Part shown: one piece after another, positions 27,465 to 36,829 of the stretch
Position numbering within the stretch: position 1 is the first letter of the stretch
How the letters are laid out: each line of letters begins with the position of its first letter
DNA from: Psychrobacter arenosus
GTDB taxonomy: Bacteria; Pseudomonadota; Gammaproteobacteria; Pseudomonadales; Moraxellaceae
Direction of reading: 5' to 3'
NCBI RefSeq assembly: GCF_904848165.1
Contig: NZ_LR884459.1
Coordinates: 744,001 to 808,000, forward strand
DNA: 64,000 nt
Translations under genes and position numbers: made by a program
The notes under the pieces: generated by a model
Database searches by the model: none
Told to the model about the DNA's origin: nothing
The model's input: the letters and a program-made list of their open reading frames with translations, nothing else

Positions 27465-28238
27465 ATGTCAAAATTTCACACTGAGACGGTGACGCATGTG
27501 CACCACTGGAATGAGTCACTATTTACGATTAAGACGACTCGGGACGCGGGTTTGCGCTTTCGTAACGGTGAGTTTGCAATGATTGGGATTATGGTCGATG
27601 GCAAACCGCTAATGCGCGCCTACTCTATCGCCAGTCCCAATTATGAAGAGCATCTAGAGTTCTTTTCGATCAAGGTTCAAGACGGTCCATTGACCTCGCG
27701 CCTGCAACATATCAAAGTTGGCGAAGAGCTATTAGTCAGTAAGAAACCGACAGGCACGCTAGTAGTCGATGACTTATTACCCGGCAAGCACCTTTATATG
27801 ATGTCCACAGGTACAGGTCTTGCGCCCTTCTTATCGCTGGCTCGCGACCCTGAGGTCTACGAGAAATACGATAAGATTATCTTGTGCCATGGCGTGCGCC
27901 GCGTAGAAGACTTGGCTTATCGCGAGATGTTTGAAGAGACCTTACCCAACGATGAGCTATTCGGCGAATGGTTCCGTGAGAAGTTCATCTACTACCCAAC
28001 CGTCACCCGCGAAGACTTCCGCAATACCGGTCGTATCACTGATTTGATGAAATCAGGCAAATTATTTGAAGATATCGGCCTGCCTGCAATGAATAAAGAC
28101 GATGACCGGGTTATGATTTGCGGTAGTATGCCGTTTAACGCGGAAATCTCAGAGATTTTAGATGGCTTTGGTCTGACCGTATCGCCACGTATGGGCGTGC
28201 CTGCTGATTACCTAGTTGAGCGTGCTTTCGTCAGCTAG
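27465..28238 (+). CDS. fpr: Ferredoxin--NADP reductase
   Basis: Fpr moves electrons between NADPH and ferredoxin or flavodoxin through FAD. The 257-residue protein has the FAD motif RAYSIAS at about 51-57, then DGPLTSRL. The pyridine-nucleotide part has STGTGLAPFLSL and MICGSMPFN. The sequence ends ...LVERAFVS, as in the proteobacterial Fpr subfamily where the C-terminus stacks on the flavin. The ATG at 27465 with GAGGG upstream is preferred over an in-frame TTG at 27411. It is monocistronic, with a possible Fur box in front and a strong bidirectional terminator behind. Besides iron-sulfur work it could supply electrons to oxygenases, but no partner is adjacent. Confidence 0.95.
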   Translation: MSKFHTETVTHVHHWNESLFTIKTTRDAGLRFRNGEFAMIGIMVDGKPLMRAYSIASPNYEEHLEFFSIKVQDGPLTSRLQHIKVGEELLVSKKPTGTLVVDDLLPGKHLYMMSTGTGLAPFLSLARDPEVYEKYDKIILCHGVRRVEDLAYREMFEETLPNDELFGEWFREKFIYYPTVTREDFRNTGRITDLMKSGKLFEDIGLPAMNKDDDRVMICGSMPFNAEISEILDGFGLTVSPRMGVPADYLVERAFVS

Positions 28239-28274
28239 AAGCCTGTTACTGAATATTTAGAAATGCTCAGCCAT

Positions 28275-28311
28275 AAAAAAAGCTCATTACCAATTGGTGA
28301 TGAGCTTTTTT
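28275..28311. terminator. Bidirectional terminator after fpr
   Basis: A 15-base near-perfect stem AAAAAGCTCATTACC/GGTGATGAGCTTTTT with A and T tails lies between two convergent genes and can serve both. Confidence 0.85.
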
Positions 28312-28437
28312 ATTAGGCTGGATTTATTAGCAATAAGTATCACTTCAGCAAATTAGTAGTCAAAAGGTAGGTTAAATCCCTTGCGACTAGTTTTGCTATT
28401 TATAACCTCACTGACTAATAAGTATTAATCGTCAAAC

Positions 28438-29724
28438 CTACGCTTCGCTAGCCGCTTTGATTTTACGTAAGATACCTTTGATATCGTCTGCAGTCATATA
28501 CTTAGGTACCGCATAAGTATCGCTAACTTCTTTTGCCGCTGCTTTTGCCATAGCGCCAAAGTTCTTTTCGTCCATACCTTTAACCACCGGATCAATGCCT
28601 AACGAGGTGATTAGGTCTTTAACTTCTTGCACAAATTCCGCAGCAATTTTTTCATCACTCGCTTTAGGATCTTTAGCAGTGCCTATACGCTTGACCAGCT
28701 TGGCAATACGCTTCTCACTAGCCTTAGCATTAAACTCAAGCACATACGGCAGTACGATGGCGTTAGCGCGACCGTGCGGGATACCGTGATAAGCGCCCAA
28801 CTGATGCGCGATAGCATGCACATAACCCAAGCTGCATTTATTTAAAGCAATACCTGCGTTATGCGCGGCAATGCCCATAGCTTCACGTGCTTCTAAATCA
28901 TTACCATCAGCATAAGCTCTTGGTAAGTATTTAAAGACGTTTTTAGTCGCACTGGCGGCATAATAGTCTGAATCATGATCGTTGAAGAGGCTCACCCAAG
29001 CTTCGATAGCGTGTGTCAACACATCAATACCCGTGTCCGCAGTCACTTTAGGCGGCATGCCTTTCATCACATGAGGGTCTACTGCAGTAGCGATAGGCAC
29101 CATTTTTGGGTCAATAGCGATAGACTTCTGATGCGTGACATCGTCTGACACTACCGCACCGATAGTCGCTTCTGAACCCGTACCTGAAGTAGACGGCAAG
29201 GCATATAGTGGCAATGAAGGCTTTCTAGCTTTAAATAAACCTACTAGTTTCTGTGGGCTACGACCGCTACCTTGCGATAAGGCAATCATCTTGGCGGCAT
29301 CAATAACCGAACCACCACCGATTGCTAGGACAGAATCACAGCCGGCTTTTTTAGAAATATCTAGACCCTTTTCAATCACGCTATAGGTCGGATCAGGGGT
29401 AACGCCATCAAAGACCGTATATTGCACATTGTTCTGCTTTAGATAGTCTACTGCTCTATCGATGACGCCGAGCTTGGTCAAGATTTCATCCGTCACGATC
29501 AGCACATGCTTGTGCCCTGCTTGCACCATAGACGCACACAATTCCTCTGTGGCCTGCTCACCGGTATATAGCATCGGACGAGGCATAGGGATGTGTTTCA
29601 TCGCCACACCCATGATTTTGGCGCGAGATTTGGCCAAGGCGAGATAGCTGTTATGGCTGACGTTGTTAGGTACTAGGTTATGGATGGCATCGCTTGAACG
29701 TTGTACGAGAGTTTTGGCTAGCAT
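28438..29724 (-). CDS. Iron-containing alcohol dehydrogenase
   Basis: This 428-residue group III alcohol dehydrogenase has the NAD-binding GGGSVIDAAK at 136-145 and STSGTGSEAT. The metal ligands are in TADTGIDVLTHAIEAW and HAIAHQLGAYHGIPHGRANA (one Asp and three His). It would interconvert an alcohol and an aldehyde or ketone with NAD(P)H in the cytoplasm; the substrate cannot be read from sequence. An N-terminal extension of about 40 residues precedes the conserved fold. AGGA lies seven bases before the ATG. It is followed on the same strand by no gene until past fpr, so it appears monocistronic. Its place among fatty acid genes suggests a role with fatty alcohols. Confidence 0.92.
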   Translation of the reverse strand: MLAKTLVQRSSDAIHNLVPNNVSHNSYLALAKSRAKIMGVAMKHIPMPRPMLYTGEQATEELCASMVQAGHKHVLIVTDEILTKLGVIDRAVDYLKQNNVQYTVFDGVTPDPTYSVIEKGLDISKKAGCDSVLAIGGGSVIDAAKMIALSQGSGRSPQKLVGLFKARKPSLPLYALPSTSGTGSEATIGAVVSDDVTHQKSIAIDPKMVPIATAVDPHVMKGMPPKVTADTGIDVLTHAIEAWVSLFNDHDSDYYAASATKNVFKYLPRAYADGNDLEAREAMGIAAHNAGIALNKCSLGYVHAIAHQLGAYHGIPHGRANAIVLPYVLEFNAKASEKRIAKLVKRIGTAKDPKASDEKIAAEFVQEVKDLITSLGIDPVVKGMDEKNFGAMAKAAAKEVSDTYAVPKYMTADDIKGILRKIKAASEA

Positions 29725-29763
29725 AATCGAATCCTTTTGATGGTTGGCTGCCTGAGGGCTATT

Positions 29764-29852
29764 GTCTTAATAAGACCTCTAGGGTAGCACCGTTAATATA
29801 CGCCTACCTTACGGGATTGGGCCAAACTTATTAAGGCCCACCTTGAAGGTAG
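29764..29852 (-). promoter_or_regulatory. Palindrome and structured leader ahead of the iron alcohol dehydrogenase
   Basis: GTCTTAATAAGAC (29764-29776) is a perfect 13-base palindrome 40 bases before the start codon. Just upstream, CTACCTT (29804-29810) pairs with AAGGTAG (29846-29852), and inside it TGGGCC pairs with GGCCCA, giving a nested bulged hairpin. Either could be an operator or a folded 5' leader. The rest of 29853-30050 shows nothing. Confidence 0.35.
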
Positions 29853-30050
29853 ATAAGGCTATAGCTTATTGATACTGCTATTATTTTAAATAAAATAACG
29901 GTTTATAATAGGGTTAGCACTGAGTCTACCTAGCCGCCCCCATTACGTCAATTTATATCTTTGTATATACAGTCCATGTATAACTTTTAGTAATAATTTT
30001 GGCTAAACCGTTCACTAAGGGCTTTACTTGCCATCTATTAAGTTTACAAC

Positions 30051-30087
30051 AAAAAATAATGGCCCACCAAATTTGATGAGCCATTAT
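30051..30087 (-). terminator. Terminator after the first fadD gene
   Basis: On the minus strand, ATAATGGCTCATCAAA pairs with TTTGGTGGGCCATTAT through two mismatches or wobbles and is followed by TTTTTTG. Confidence 0.8.
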
Positions 30088-30180
30088 AGAATAGGGTTAG
30101 CTTTGACAACATCTCAGAGCATGTGAACAGATTAAACCTTTATTGCTACACCTACTGCCAAAGCGCAATCAGTCTATGTT

Positions 30181-31872
30181 TTAAGCAGACTCGCTAGCCG
30201 CGGTGCGCAGCTCATGACGTAGAATCTTCCCTACCGTAGATTTAGGCAGCTCCGCTATAAACTCAATATTACGTGGGCGTTTATAACCGGTTAGATTCTC
30301 TTTACAGAAGTCCAAAATCTCTTTTTCAGTCAGGCTGTTATCAGATTTCACGACATACGCTTTGACCGACTGGCCTTGCAGCTCATGGTCTACGCCGACA
30401 ACCGAGCACTCAGCGACTTTCGGATGCATCTCGATCACGTTTTCCACTTCGTTCGGGAACACGTTAAAGCCACTTACAATCAACATATCTTTTTTACGAT
30501 CATAAATTTGGATAAAGCCTTTGTCATCCATTGACGCCACATCACCGGTCTTTAGGTAACCGTCTTTGGTAAAGAAGCGCTCATTGTCCATGTTGTGGTA
30601 ACCAGAGATGATATTATCCCCTTTGATACACATCTCGCCAACTTCCCCGATCCCTAAGATATTCTCGTCATCATCGCGAATATTGATATCAATACCAGGG
30701 AGTGGCAAGCCAATATTGCCGTTGTATTCTGTGTTGGTCAACGGGTTTGCCGTGCCTACTCCCATACTTTCTGACATGCCCCATCCTTCGATGATAGGCA
30801 GACCCGTAGTTTCTAACCAGTTTTTGGCAGTCGCAGGGGTGGCAGCCATACCACCGGCTAACGATAGTTTCAGCGGTGAGAAATCCAGCTCTTTAAACTT
30901 AGGGTTTGCCAATAGTCCTTGATATAAGGTATTTACTGCTGGGAAAATATGGAAAGGGCGCTCCCCTAGAATCTTAATAAACCCATCCATATCACGCGGA
31001 TTGGTCACCAGCGTCAAATGCTGGCCGACGCGCACGCCAAGCAGTAGCAACATAAACGCATAGATATGGTATAGCGGTAAAGCAATAATGGTATTAACCT
31101 GCTCATCCGTTAGAATTTTCTTATAAATCGGTTTAAACCACTCTTCAAACTGCGCAGTCGCTACCACGATATTATAATTCGTCACTAAGATACCTTTAGC
31201 CACTCCCGTGGTGCCACCGGTATATTGCAACAGCGCCAAATCCTCAGGCTTAATGACAGGACGCGCATATTTTAACTTACTGCCCTTTGTCACGACCTTT
31301 TTAAAAGGAATGACTTGATAGCGGGAATTGGACTTTAGGCTATAGCTTGGGACGGCTTTTTTGATATGTTTGGCGGCAAGATTGACTATATTGCCTTTGA
31401 CCGTGCCCAACATATCACCCAACGTACTGATAATAACCGTCTCTACTTGGGTGTCTTTAATCACTTTTTCTAACACGCTACAGAATGGCTCTAAAATAAA
31501 GATGGCCTTAGTTTCTGAATCTGTTAATTGGTGCTTAAGCTCACGTGGGGTATAAAGGGGGTTGATAGACGTTAGCACCATACCGGCACGAATCACCCCG
31601 ATGACGATAGGCAGATACTGGTTCACGTTTGGCATCATGAGACCGATAGTAGAGCCTTTCGCTAGCCCTAAACTCTGAATCCAAGCCGCAATATTACGTG
31701 AGATTATGTCAATTTGGTCATAAGAGTAAGTCACTCCCATGTTGGTACTAAAATCTCGATTAGCATATTTGGCGAAGGTGGCATCAAAAAAATCAGGTAA
31801 GTTCTTCTGTTGGCAATTTACTTCGGCATTTACCCCTTCAGGATAACTCTTAGTCCAAAATTTATCTTCCAT
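30181..31872 (-). CDS. fadD: Long-chain fatty acid--CoA ligase, paralogue 1
   Basis: FadD activates exogenous fatty acids to acyl-CoA at the inner face of the membrane. The 563-residue protein has QYTGGTTGVAKG (AMP-binding), ALPLYHIYAF, GWGMSES, DGYLKTGDVASMD and VSGFNVFPNEVE. The C-terminal PKSTVGKILRHELR carries the catalytic lysine. It is one of three similar ligases in this region and is the most different of the three by eye. It has its own terminators on both sides, so it is transcribed separately from the caiB-fadB unit upstream. An AAGGA sequence precedes the start. Confidence 0.94.
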   Translation of the reverse strand: MEDKFWTKSYPEGVNAEVNCQQKNLPDFFDATFAKYANRDFSTNMGVTYSYDQIDIISRNIAAWIQSLGLAKGSTIGLMMPNVNQYLPIVIGVIRAGMVLTSINPLYTPRELKHQLTDSETKAIFILEPFCSVLEKVIKDTQVETVIISTLGDMLGTVKGNIVNLAAKHIKKAVPSYSLKSNSRYQVIPFKKVVTKGSKLKYARPVIKPEDLALLQYTGGTTGVAKGILVTNYNIVVATAQFEEWFKPIYKKILTDEQVNTIIALPLYHIYAFMLLLLGVRVGQHLTLVTNPRDMDGFIKILGERPFHIFPAVNTLYQGLLANPKFKELDFSPLKLSLAGGMAATPATAKNWLETTGLPIIEGWGMSESMGVGTANPLTNTEYNGNIGLPLPGIDINIRDDDENILGIGEVGEMCIKGDNIISGYHNMDNERFFTKDGYLKTGDVASMDDKGFIQIYDRKKDMLIVSGFNVFPNEVENVIEMHPKVAECSVVGVDHELQGQSVKAYVVKSDNSLTEKEILDFCKENLTGYKRPRNIEFIAELPKSTVGKILRHELRTAASESA

Positions 31873-31984
31873 AAGTCCACGATCCTTGCTTAATAAGCGT
31901 TAAATAATTAAAAGTGTTCAATTTGAAAAAACATCATGAGGTACTTGGTGCTGTCGCTCTAACTTTCACTCGATTATCCTATCC

Positions 31985-32002
31985 ATCTTCTTTATAGAAG
32001 AT
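31985..32002. promoter_or_regulatory. Palindrome ATCTTCT-N4-AGAAGAT ahead of fadD paralogue 1
   Basis: Perfect seven-base arms with a TTAT spacer lie about 115 bases upstream of the start codon, after the terminator of the previous unit. An operator for an unidentified dimeric regulator is likely; it differs from the GGTAAT palindromes elsewhere in the locus. Confidence 0.4.
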
Positions 32003-32045
32003 AAGCAATAAGCAATGAAGTGAATAAATACCGCCCTGGTATCCA

Positions 32046-32080
32046 TAAAAAAATAGCCTACTCGCTGGACAAGTAGGCTA
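32046..32080 (-). terminator. Terminator after the CoA transferase gene
   Basis: On the minus strand the stem TAGCCTACT/AGTAGGCTA is followed by TTTTTTT, ten bases past the stop codon. Confidence 0.85.
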
Positions 32081-32090
32081 CTTAAAACAA

Positions 32091-33191
32091 TTAATTAGCG
32101 GTTGCGGTAACCTGCCAACCTGCGGTGGCCTGATGATCGTCTTGATGCGCGAATAGAGGATGCTCTTTGGCTTCATCTAGCGTCAAGACCGGCGTCACAC
32201 ACACGTCTGCGGCTGCAAAGGCTTCGGTCCAATGGCTAAGCGGCTGACTAGCAAAGGTCTCTTTGACCTGTTTAGCGGCCTCTTTGCTGTCTGGCATATT
32301 CGGCATGACACCCAACTGCCAGTGCTTATTTTTCAGCTCAGGCAGACCCAGCACCTCACATAGACCTTGCCAGAATTTCAGCTCTAGTGAGCCGACTGCC
32401 ATATAGCGATCGTCTGAGGTTTTATACAGACGATAGCAAGGCAGTAAGCCACCTAAGAAGTCATACTGTGGCGGCGGGTTAACGCCTGAGAAGCTCTTAA
32501 CCAGCATCCCTGTTGCCTTCGGCATGACCATATGGTTGTACAAGCTGTGCGTCATGCTGATAGCAATATGACGGCCTTTGCCCGTACGCTGCGCAGCAAA
32601 CACGGCGGCCAATAGCGCGATGACTGCGGTATCACTACCACCGGCTAAATCAGCAAACTGGATATTCGGCATAGCCTGTTCGCCTTTTGCCGTTTTTAGC
32701 TGATCCAACACGCCACTCATCGCCATAAAGTTGATGTCGTGGCCGGCTTTATCTGCCCAGTCGTGGTTAATAGCCACATTAGCATCGGTACTGGCGGCTG
32801 CGCCGTAGCCTAAGATAGATACGATGACCAATTTTGGATTCAGCGCGTATAGCGTCTCAGCATCAAGGCCCATACCTTTCAAAACGCCGGGACGGAAGCT
32901 GTCTAGCATCACGTCGGCATCTTTTAGGTGGTCTTTAATCGCTTGAATACCGGCGGGATCGCGAAAGTTGACTTTCTCAGTCGTTTTGCCATGGTTTAAG
33001 GCTTCGAAGAGACCGCCTAAAGCACGGGCAGGATCGCCATTCTCAGGTTCAATCTTGACAATGTCTGCGCCCAAATCGGCCAACAGACGTGTCGCAAAAG
33101 GGCCTGGTAGGTTACGAGACAAGTCAACGACTCGTAACCCTTCTAGACAATCCGCCATTAAATCAATGGTGGTATTGGCTGCATTAGGCAT
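32091..33191 (-). CDS. CaiB/BaiF-type CoA transferase (class III)
   Basis: The 366-residue protein matches the class III CoA transferase and alpha-methylacyl-CoA racemase family: LRVVDLSRNLPGPFATRLLA, then LGADIVKIEP at the N-terminus. VMLDSFRPGVLKGMGL and a FADLAGG block, with the Asp that is catalytic in this family, follow. It could exchange CoA between acids or epimerise 2-methyl-branched acyl-CoAs. The latter would let beta-oxidation handle branched chains. ATG 33191 has GAGGAG seven bases upstream and overlaps the end of the fadB-like gene by eight bases, so the two are translationally coupled. A TTG two codons earlier is less likely. Confidence 0.9.
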   Translation of the reverse strand: MPNAANTTIDLMADCLEGLRVVDLSRNLPGPFATRLLADLGADIVKIEPENGDPARALGGLFEALNHGKTTEKVNFRDPAGIQAIKDHLKDADVMLDSFRPGVLKGMGLDAETLYALNPKLVIVSILGYGAAASTDANVAINHDWADKAGHDINFMAMSGVLDQLKTAKGEQAMPNIQFADLAGGSDTAVIALLAAVFAAQRTGKGRHIAISMTHSLYNHMVMPKATGMLVKSFSGVNPPPQYDFLGGLLPCYRLYKTSDDRYMAVGSLELKFWQGLCEVLGLPELKNKHWQLGVMPNMPDSKEAAKQVKETFASQPLSHWTEAFAAADVCVTPVLTLDEAKEHPLFAHQDDHQATAGWQVTATAN

Positions 33192-35358
33192 CGACAAACT
33201 CCTCGCCTTTCTCAGCCATATCGACTACGATTTGTGCTGGGGCAAAACGCTCACCATATTTTTCGGCCAATTCACGGCTACGCTCAACGAACTTCTTAAC
33301 ACCCATCGAGTTGATGAATTGCAAAGTACCACCGTGCTGCGGCGCAAAGCCCCAACCGAAGATAGAACCAACGTTAGTATCCGCTACTGAACGAACCACG
33401 TTTTCTTGGTAGCACTTAGCTGATTCGTTCGCTTGGATGAACATCATACGATCGACCAAGTCTTGTTGTGATGGCTGCTCAGCGGCTGGTGGGAACAAGT
33501 TGGTCAGTTCAGGCCACAAACGCTTTTCACCATTTTCTGGGTAGTCATAAAAGCCTTTACCAACTTTTTTGCCTAAACGCTCATGCTCACGGCCCACGAC
33601 ATTCAGTACACCCATTGATGGATGATCTGGCATATCGATGCCTTCAGCCGCTAGATCTTTTTTGGTTTGCTCAGTGATATGCATCACCAAATCTAGAGAG
33701 ACTTCATCTTGTAGCGCTAATGGTGGCATCGGCATACCGGCTTTCATACCCGCTACTTCGATTGAGCGTGGGTGCACACCTTCGCCTAACATCGCGATAC
33801 CTTCAGTCACATAAGTGGCGAAAACGCGTGAAGTGTAGAAACCACGGCTATCATTCACGACGATTGGCGTCTTGCCAATCTGCAACACATAGTCAAACGC
33901 TTTGGCTAGCGTTTCGTCATCGGTCTCTTCACCCATGATGATCTCTACCAATGGCATTTTGTCTACTGGCGAGAAGAAATGCAGACCGATAAACTGGTTG
34001 GGACGCTTACTGGCCGTGGCTAGACCTGTGATAGGCAATGTCGAAGTATTTGACGCGTACACTGCGCTCTCTGGAATAACCGCTTCAGATTGCTGAGTAC
34101 ATTTAGCTTTAATTTCACGGTTTTCAAATACCGCTTCGATGACCAAATCACAGCCTTCTAAATCATCATACGACACAGTCGTTTTGATTTTGCCCAGTAA
34201 GGCTTCTTTTTTCTCTTTGGTCGAGCGACCACGGCTAATAGCTTTGTCTAGGATTTTAGCTGAGTAGTCTTTGCCTTTTTCTGCAGACTCGATATCACGG
34301 TCTAGCAATACTACGTCCATACCGGCTTTAGCTGAGACATAAGCAATCCCTGCGCCCATCATACCTGCGCCAAGTACCGCCACTTTCTTAGTAGTGTATT
34401 TTTCGATACCGTCTGGACGTGACTGACCTTTCTTGATGCTGTTCAGCTGCGTCCATAGCGTGTTGATCATGTTGCGAGCTACTGGAGACATAACACAAGC
34501 GACAAAGTAACGTGACTCAACTTCTAAACCGGTATCGATATCCACCATACAGCCTTCAAACACACAAGACATGATGTGTACGATAGCAGGATAGTTGCCA
34601 TGCGATTTTTGATGTGCCATTGCAGGAGCGATAGAGAAAATTTGTGCTACTTTAGGGTGCTTCGGATCGCCACCTGGGATTTTAAAGCCTTTCACGTCCC
34701 AAGGTTGTTGGGCTTTAGGATTGGCTTCAATCCAAGCTTTAGCTTTGGCTAGCATGTCTGCTTTATCAGAAGCAGTCTCATGGATTAAACCGATGTCTTT
34801 AGCGGGGCTAGGACGCAGCTCTTTACCTTGAGTCATTAACTCTAAAGCTTTTTGAATACCGACTAGACGTGGCAGTCGCTGAGTACCGCCGCCGCCTGGT
34901 AATAGGCCTAGTTTGACTTCTGGTAGACCAAGCTTGGTCTTAGGAGAGTCAATGGCGATACGGTAATGACAGGCTAGAGCGACTTCTAGACCGCCACCTA
35001 ATGTAGTGCCTGTAATAGCGGCAACGACTGGCTTACCCGAAGTTTCTAATTTACGCAGGCTGCGCTTTAGGTCTTCAACCAAGTCATAGGCTTGTTGCGG
35101 TGTCTCGATTTGGCCCAATTGGTCGATATCAGCACCAACGATGAAGGTCTCTTTTCCTGAAGTTAAAATCAGACCCTTTGCAGACTCATCAGCAATGAAG
35201 CTGTCGGTCAAAGTCTCGAAAGACTCTGAAAAGCCATCGCCAATGACGTTCATTTTACGATCGGCTTGATCGATAGTTACAGTGATAATGCCAGCGTCGT
35301 CGCGCTCGGCTGAAAAGTTTGCTAATGCATTAATGGCGTTTACGCTATCTGTAGTCAT
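33184..35358 (-). CDS. Bifunctional enoyl-CoA hydratase / 3-hydroxyacyl-CoA dehydrogenase (FadB/FadJ-like)
   Basis: This 724-residue protein is the alpha subunit of the fatty acid oxidation complex. The N-terminal crotonase part has GADIDQLG, LGGGLEVALACHYRIA and LPEVKLGLLPGGGGTQRLPRL with both catalytic Glu residues. The dehydrogenase part begins at about residue 325 with VAVLGAGMMGAGIAY, then GLHFFSPVDKMPLVEII. The C-terminal repeats contain GWGFAPQHGGTLQFI. ATG 35358 has AAGGGA upstream and replaces an ORF start 11 codons earlier. It lies 90 bases after the thiolase gene, the usual beta subunit, and overlaps the CoA transferase gene downstream. Confidence 0.95.
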   Translation of the reverse strand: MTTDSVNAINALANFSAERDDAGIITVTIDQADRKMNVIGDGFSESFETLTDSFIADESAKGLILTSGKETFIVGADIDQLGQIETPQQAYDLVEDLKRSLRKLETSGKPVVAAITGTTLGGGLEVALACHYRIAIDSPKTKLGLPEVKLGLLPGGGGTQRLPRLVGIQKALELMTQGKELRPSPAKDIGLIHETASDKADMLAKAKAWIEANPKAQQPWDVKGFKIPGGDPKHPKVAQIFSIAPAMAHQKSHGNYPAIVHIMSCVFEGCMVDIDTGLEVESRYFVACVMSPVARNMINTLWTQLNSIKKGQSRPDGIEKYTTKKVAVLGAGMMGAGIAYVSAKAGMDVVLLDRDIESAEKGKDYSAKILDKAISRGRSTKEKKEALLGKIKTTVSYDDLEGCDLVIEAVFENREIKAKCTQQSEAVIPESAVYASNTSTLPITGLATASKRPNQFIGLHFFSPVDKMPLVEIIMGEETDDETLAKAFDYVLQIGKTPIVVNDSRGFYTSRVFATYVTEGIAMLGEGVHPRSIEVAGMKAGMPMPPLALQDEVSLDLVMHITEQTKKDLAAEGIDMPDHPSMGVLNVVGREHERLGKKVGKGFYDYPENGEKRLWPELTNLFPPAAEQPSQQDLVDRMMFIQANESAKCYQENVVRSVADTNVGSIFGWGFAPQHGGTLQFINSMGVKKFVERSRELAEKYGERFAPAQIVVDMAEKGEEFVDA

Positions 35359-35448
35359 GCTATATCCCTTTTTATATTCTGTTAGTTCCAAGCTTAATTA
35401 GTCATTGCTCAACCATAGCCTACTTAGCGCTATGGTGGCAGGGAAGCG

Positions 35449-36657
35449 CTATACGCGTTCGATGATAGTGGCGATACCCATACCAGCGCCGACACATAAC
35501 GTGATTAGGCCAGTTTTTAGGTCGCGACGCTCAAGCTCATCAAGCAGCGTATTTAGCAGCATTGCGCCGGTAGCACCAAGGGGGTGACCCATAGCGATAG
35601 AACCACCGTTGACGTTGACGATATCCATAGACACACCAAAGTCTTTGGCCGTTTTCATAGGGACGGCAGCAAAGGCTTCGTTGATTTCCCAAAGGTCGAT
35701 ATCTGAGGCTTGTAGACCTGCTTTGTCGAGTACTTTTTGTACTGCAGGAGTAGGACCGGTCAACATGATAGTCGGCTCAGAACCCGTTACCGCTGCCATA
35801 GTAATCTTAGCGCGTGGTTTCAGACCCGCTTTCTCACCAGCGGCTTTATTACCGATTAGACATAGCGCTGCACCATCAACGATACCTGAAGAGTTACCCG
35901 CATGGTGCACGTGATCGACTTGTTCAATAGTAGTGTATTTGTCTAAGATAACGCTATCAAAGCCCATTTTACCTGGCATAACAAACGATGGATTCAGACC
36001 CGCTAGCTTTTCAACGCTAGTGCCTGGACGGATAGTTTCATCTTTGTCTAAGATGGTCATACCGTTCATATCTGTTACCGGTACGACCGAGTTGCTGAAG
36101 TAGCCATTTTCCCAAGCAGCCGCCGCACGGCGATGTGACTCGCTAGCGTAAGCATCCACATCTTCACGGCTAAAGCCTTCTAGCGTAGCAGAAGTATCAG
36201 CGCCAACGCCTTGTGGGACAAAGTCAGTCGCAGTATTAACGCGAGGGTCCATGTACCAAGCACCGCCATCAGAGCCCATAGGCACACGGCTCATAGACTC
36301 AACACCACCGGCGACGACCATATCTTCCATACCCGACATGACTTTACTGGCAGCTAGGTTGATAGACTCTAGACCTGAAGCACAAAAACGTGACAAGGTA
36401 AGACCGGCAACGCTCTCGTCCCAACCGGCATCGATTACCGCAACACGAGCGATGTCTGAACCCTGCTCGCCCACAGGCGTTACACAACCTAGGACTACGT
36501 CGTCGACCAAGCTAGTGTCTAAGTTATTGCGCTTTTGCAATTCGGTTAATAGACCACGAACCAGCCACATTGGCGTGACTTGGTGCAAAGCGCCATCTTT
36601 TTTGCCTTTGCCACGTGGGGTACGAATAGCATCATAGATATAAGCTGTTTCAGTCAT
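35449..36657 (-). CDS. Acetyl-CoA C-acyltransferase (thiolase, FadA-like)
   Basis: The thiolase cleaves 3-ketoacyl-CoA with CoA in the last step of beta-oxidation. The 402-residue protein keeps the nucleophile Cys92 in [13 protein letters not shown]. It also keeps NEAFAAVP, His358 in GHPLGATGA and Cys388 in LCVGAGMG. The start ATG has AAGGGA upstream. It follows acyl-CoA dehydrogenase 1 by 172 bases and precedes the FadB-like gene by 90, with no terminator in either gap, so acyl-CoA dehydrogenase, thiolase, hydratase/dehydrogenase and CoA transferase probably form one operon. Confidence 0.95.
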   Translation of the reverse strand: MTETAYIYDAIRTPRGKGKKDGALHQVTPMWLVRGLLTELQKRNNLDTSLVDDVVLGCVTPVGEQGSDIARVAVIDAGWDESVAGLTLSRFCASGLESINLAASKVMSGMEDMVVAGGVESMSRVPMGSDGGAWYMDPRVNTATDFVPQGVGADTSATLEGFSREDVDAYASESHRRAAAAWENGYFSNSVVPVTDMNGMTILDKDETIRPGTSVEKLAGLNPSFVMPGKMGFDSVILDKYTTIEQVDHVHHAGNSSGIVDGAALCLIGNKAAGEKAGLKPRAKITMAAVTGSEPTIMLTGPTPAVQKVLDKAGLQASDIDLWEINEAFAAVPMKTAKDFGVSMDIVNVNGGSIAMGHPLGATGAMLLNTLLDELERRDLKTGLITLCVGAGMGIATIIERV

Positions 36658-36829
36658 GAAAATTCCCTTTTTTTATCGGTAAAAAATGATGTGAATAATG
36701 AGGTATTGAGAAAACCTAAGCCTTCTCAATTAAACATATAAAATAGCGAACACGTTATTATTTCTACTTTAATACTTCTAAGCTATCCTAATATTTATAA
36801 GCTAGCTTTGTAGCAATAAATTGTGGCAA

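Noticed and set aside
32968..33390. Plus-strand ORF of 140 residues across the fadB-caiB junction
   Set aside because: Antisense to two clear genes and lacks family resemblance.
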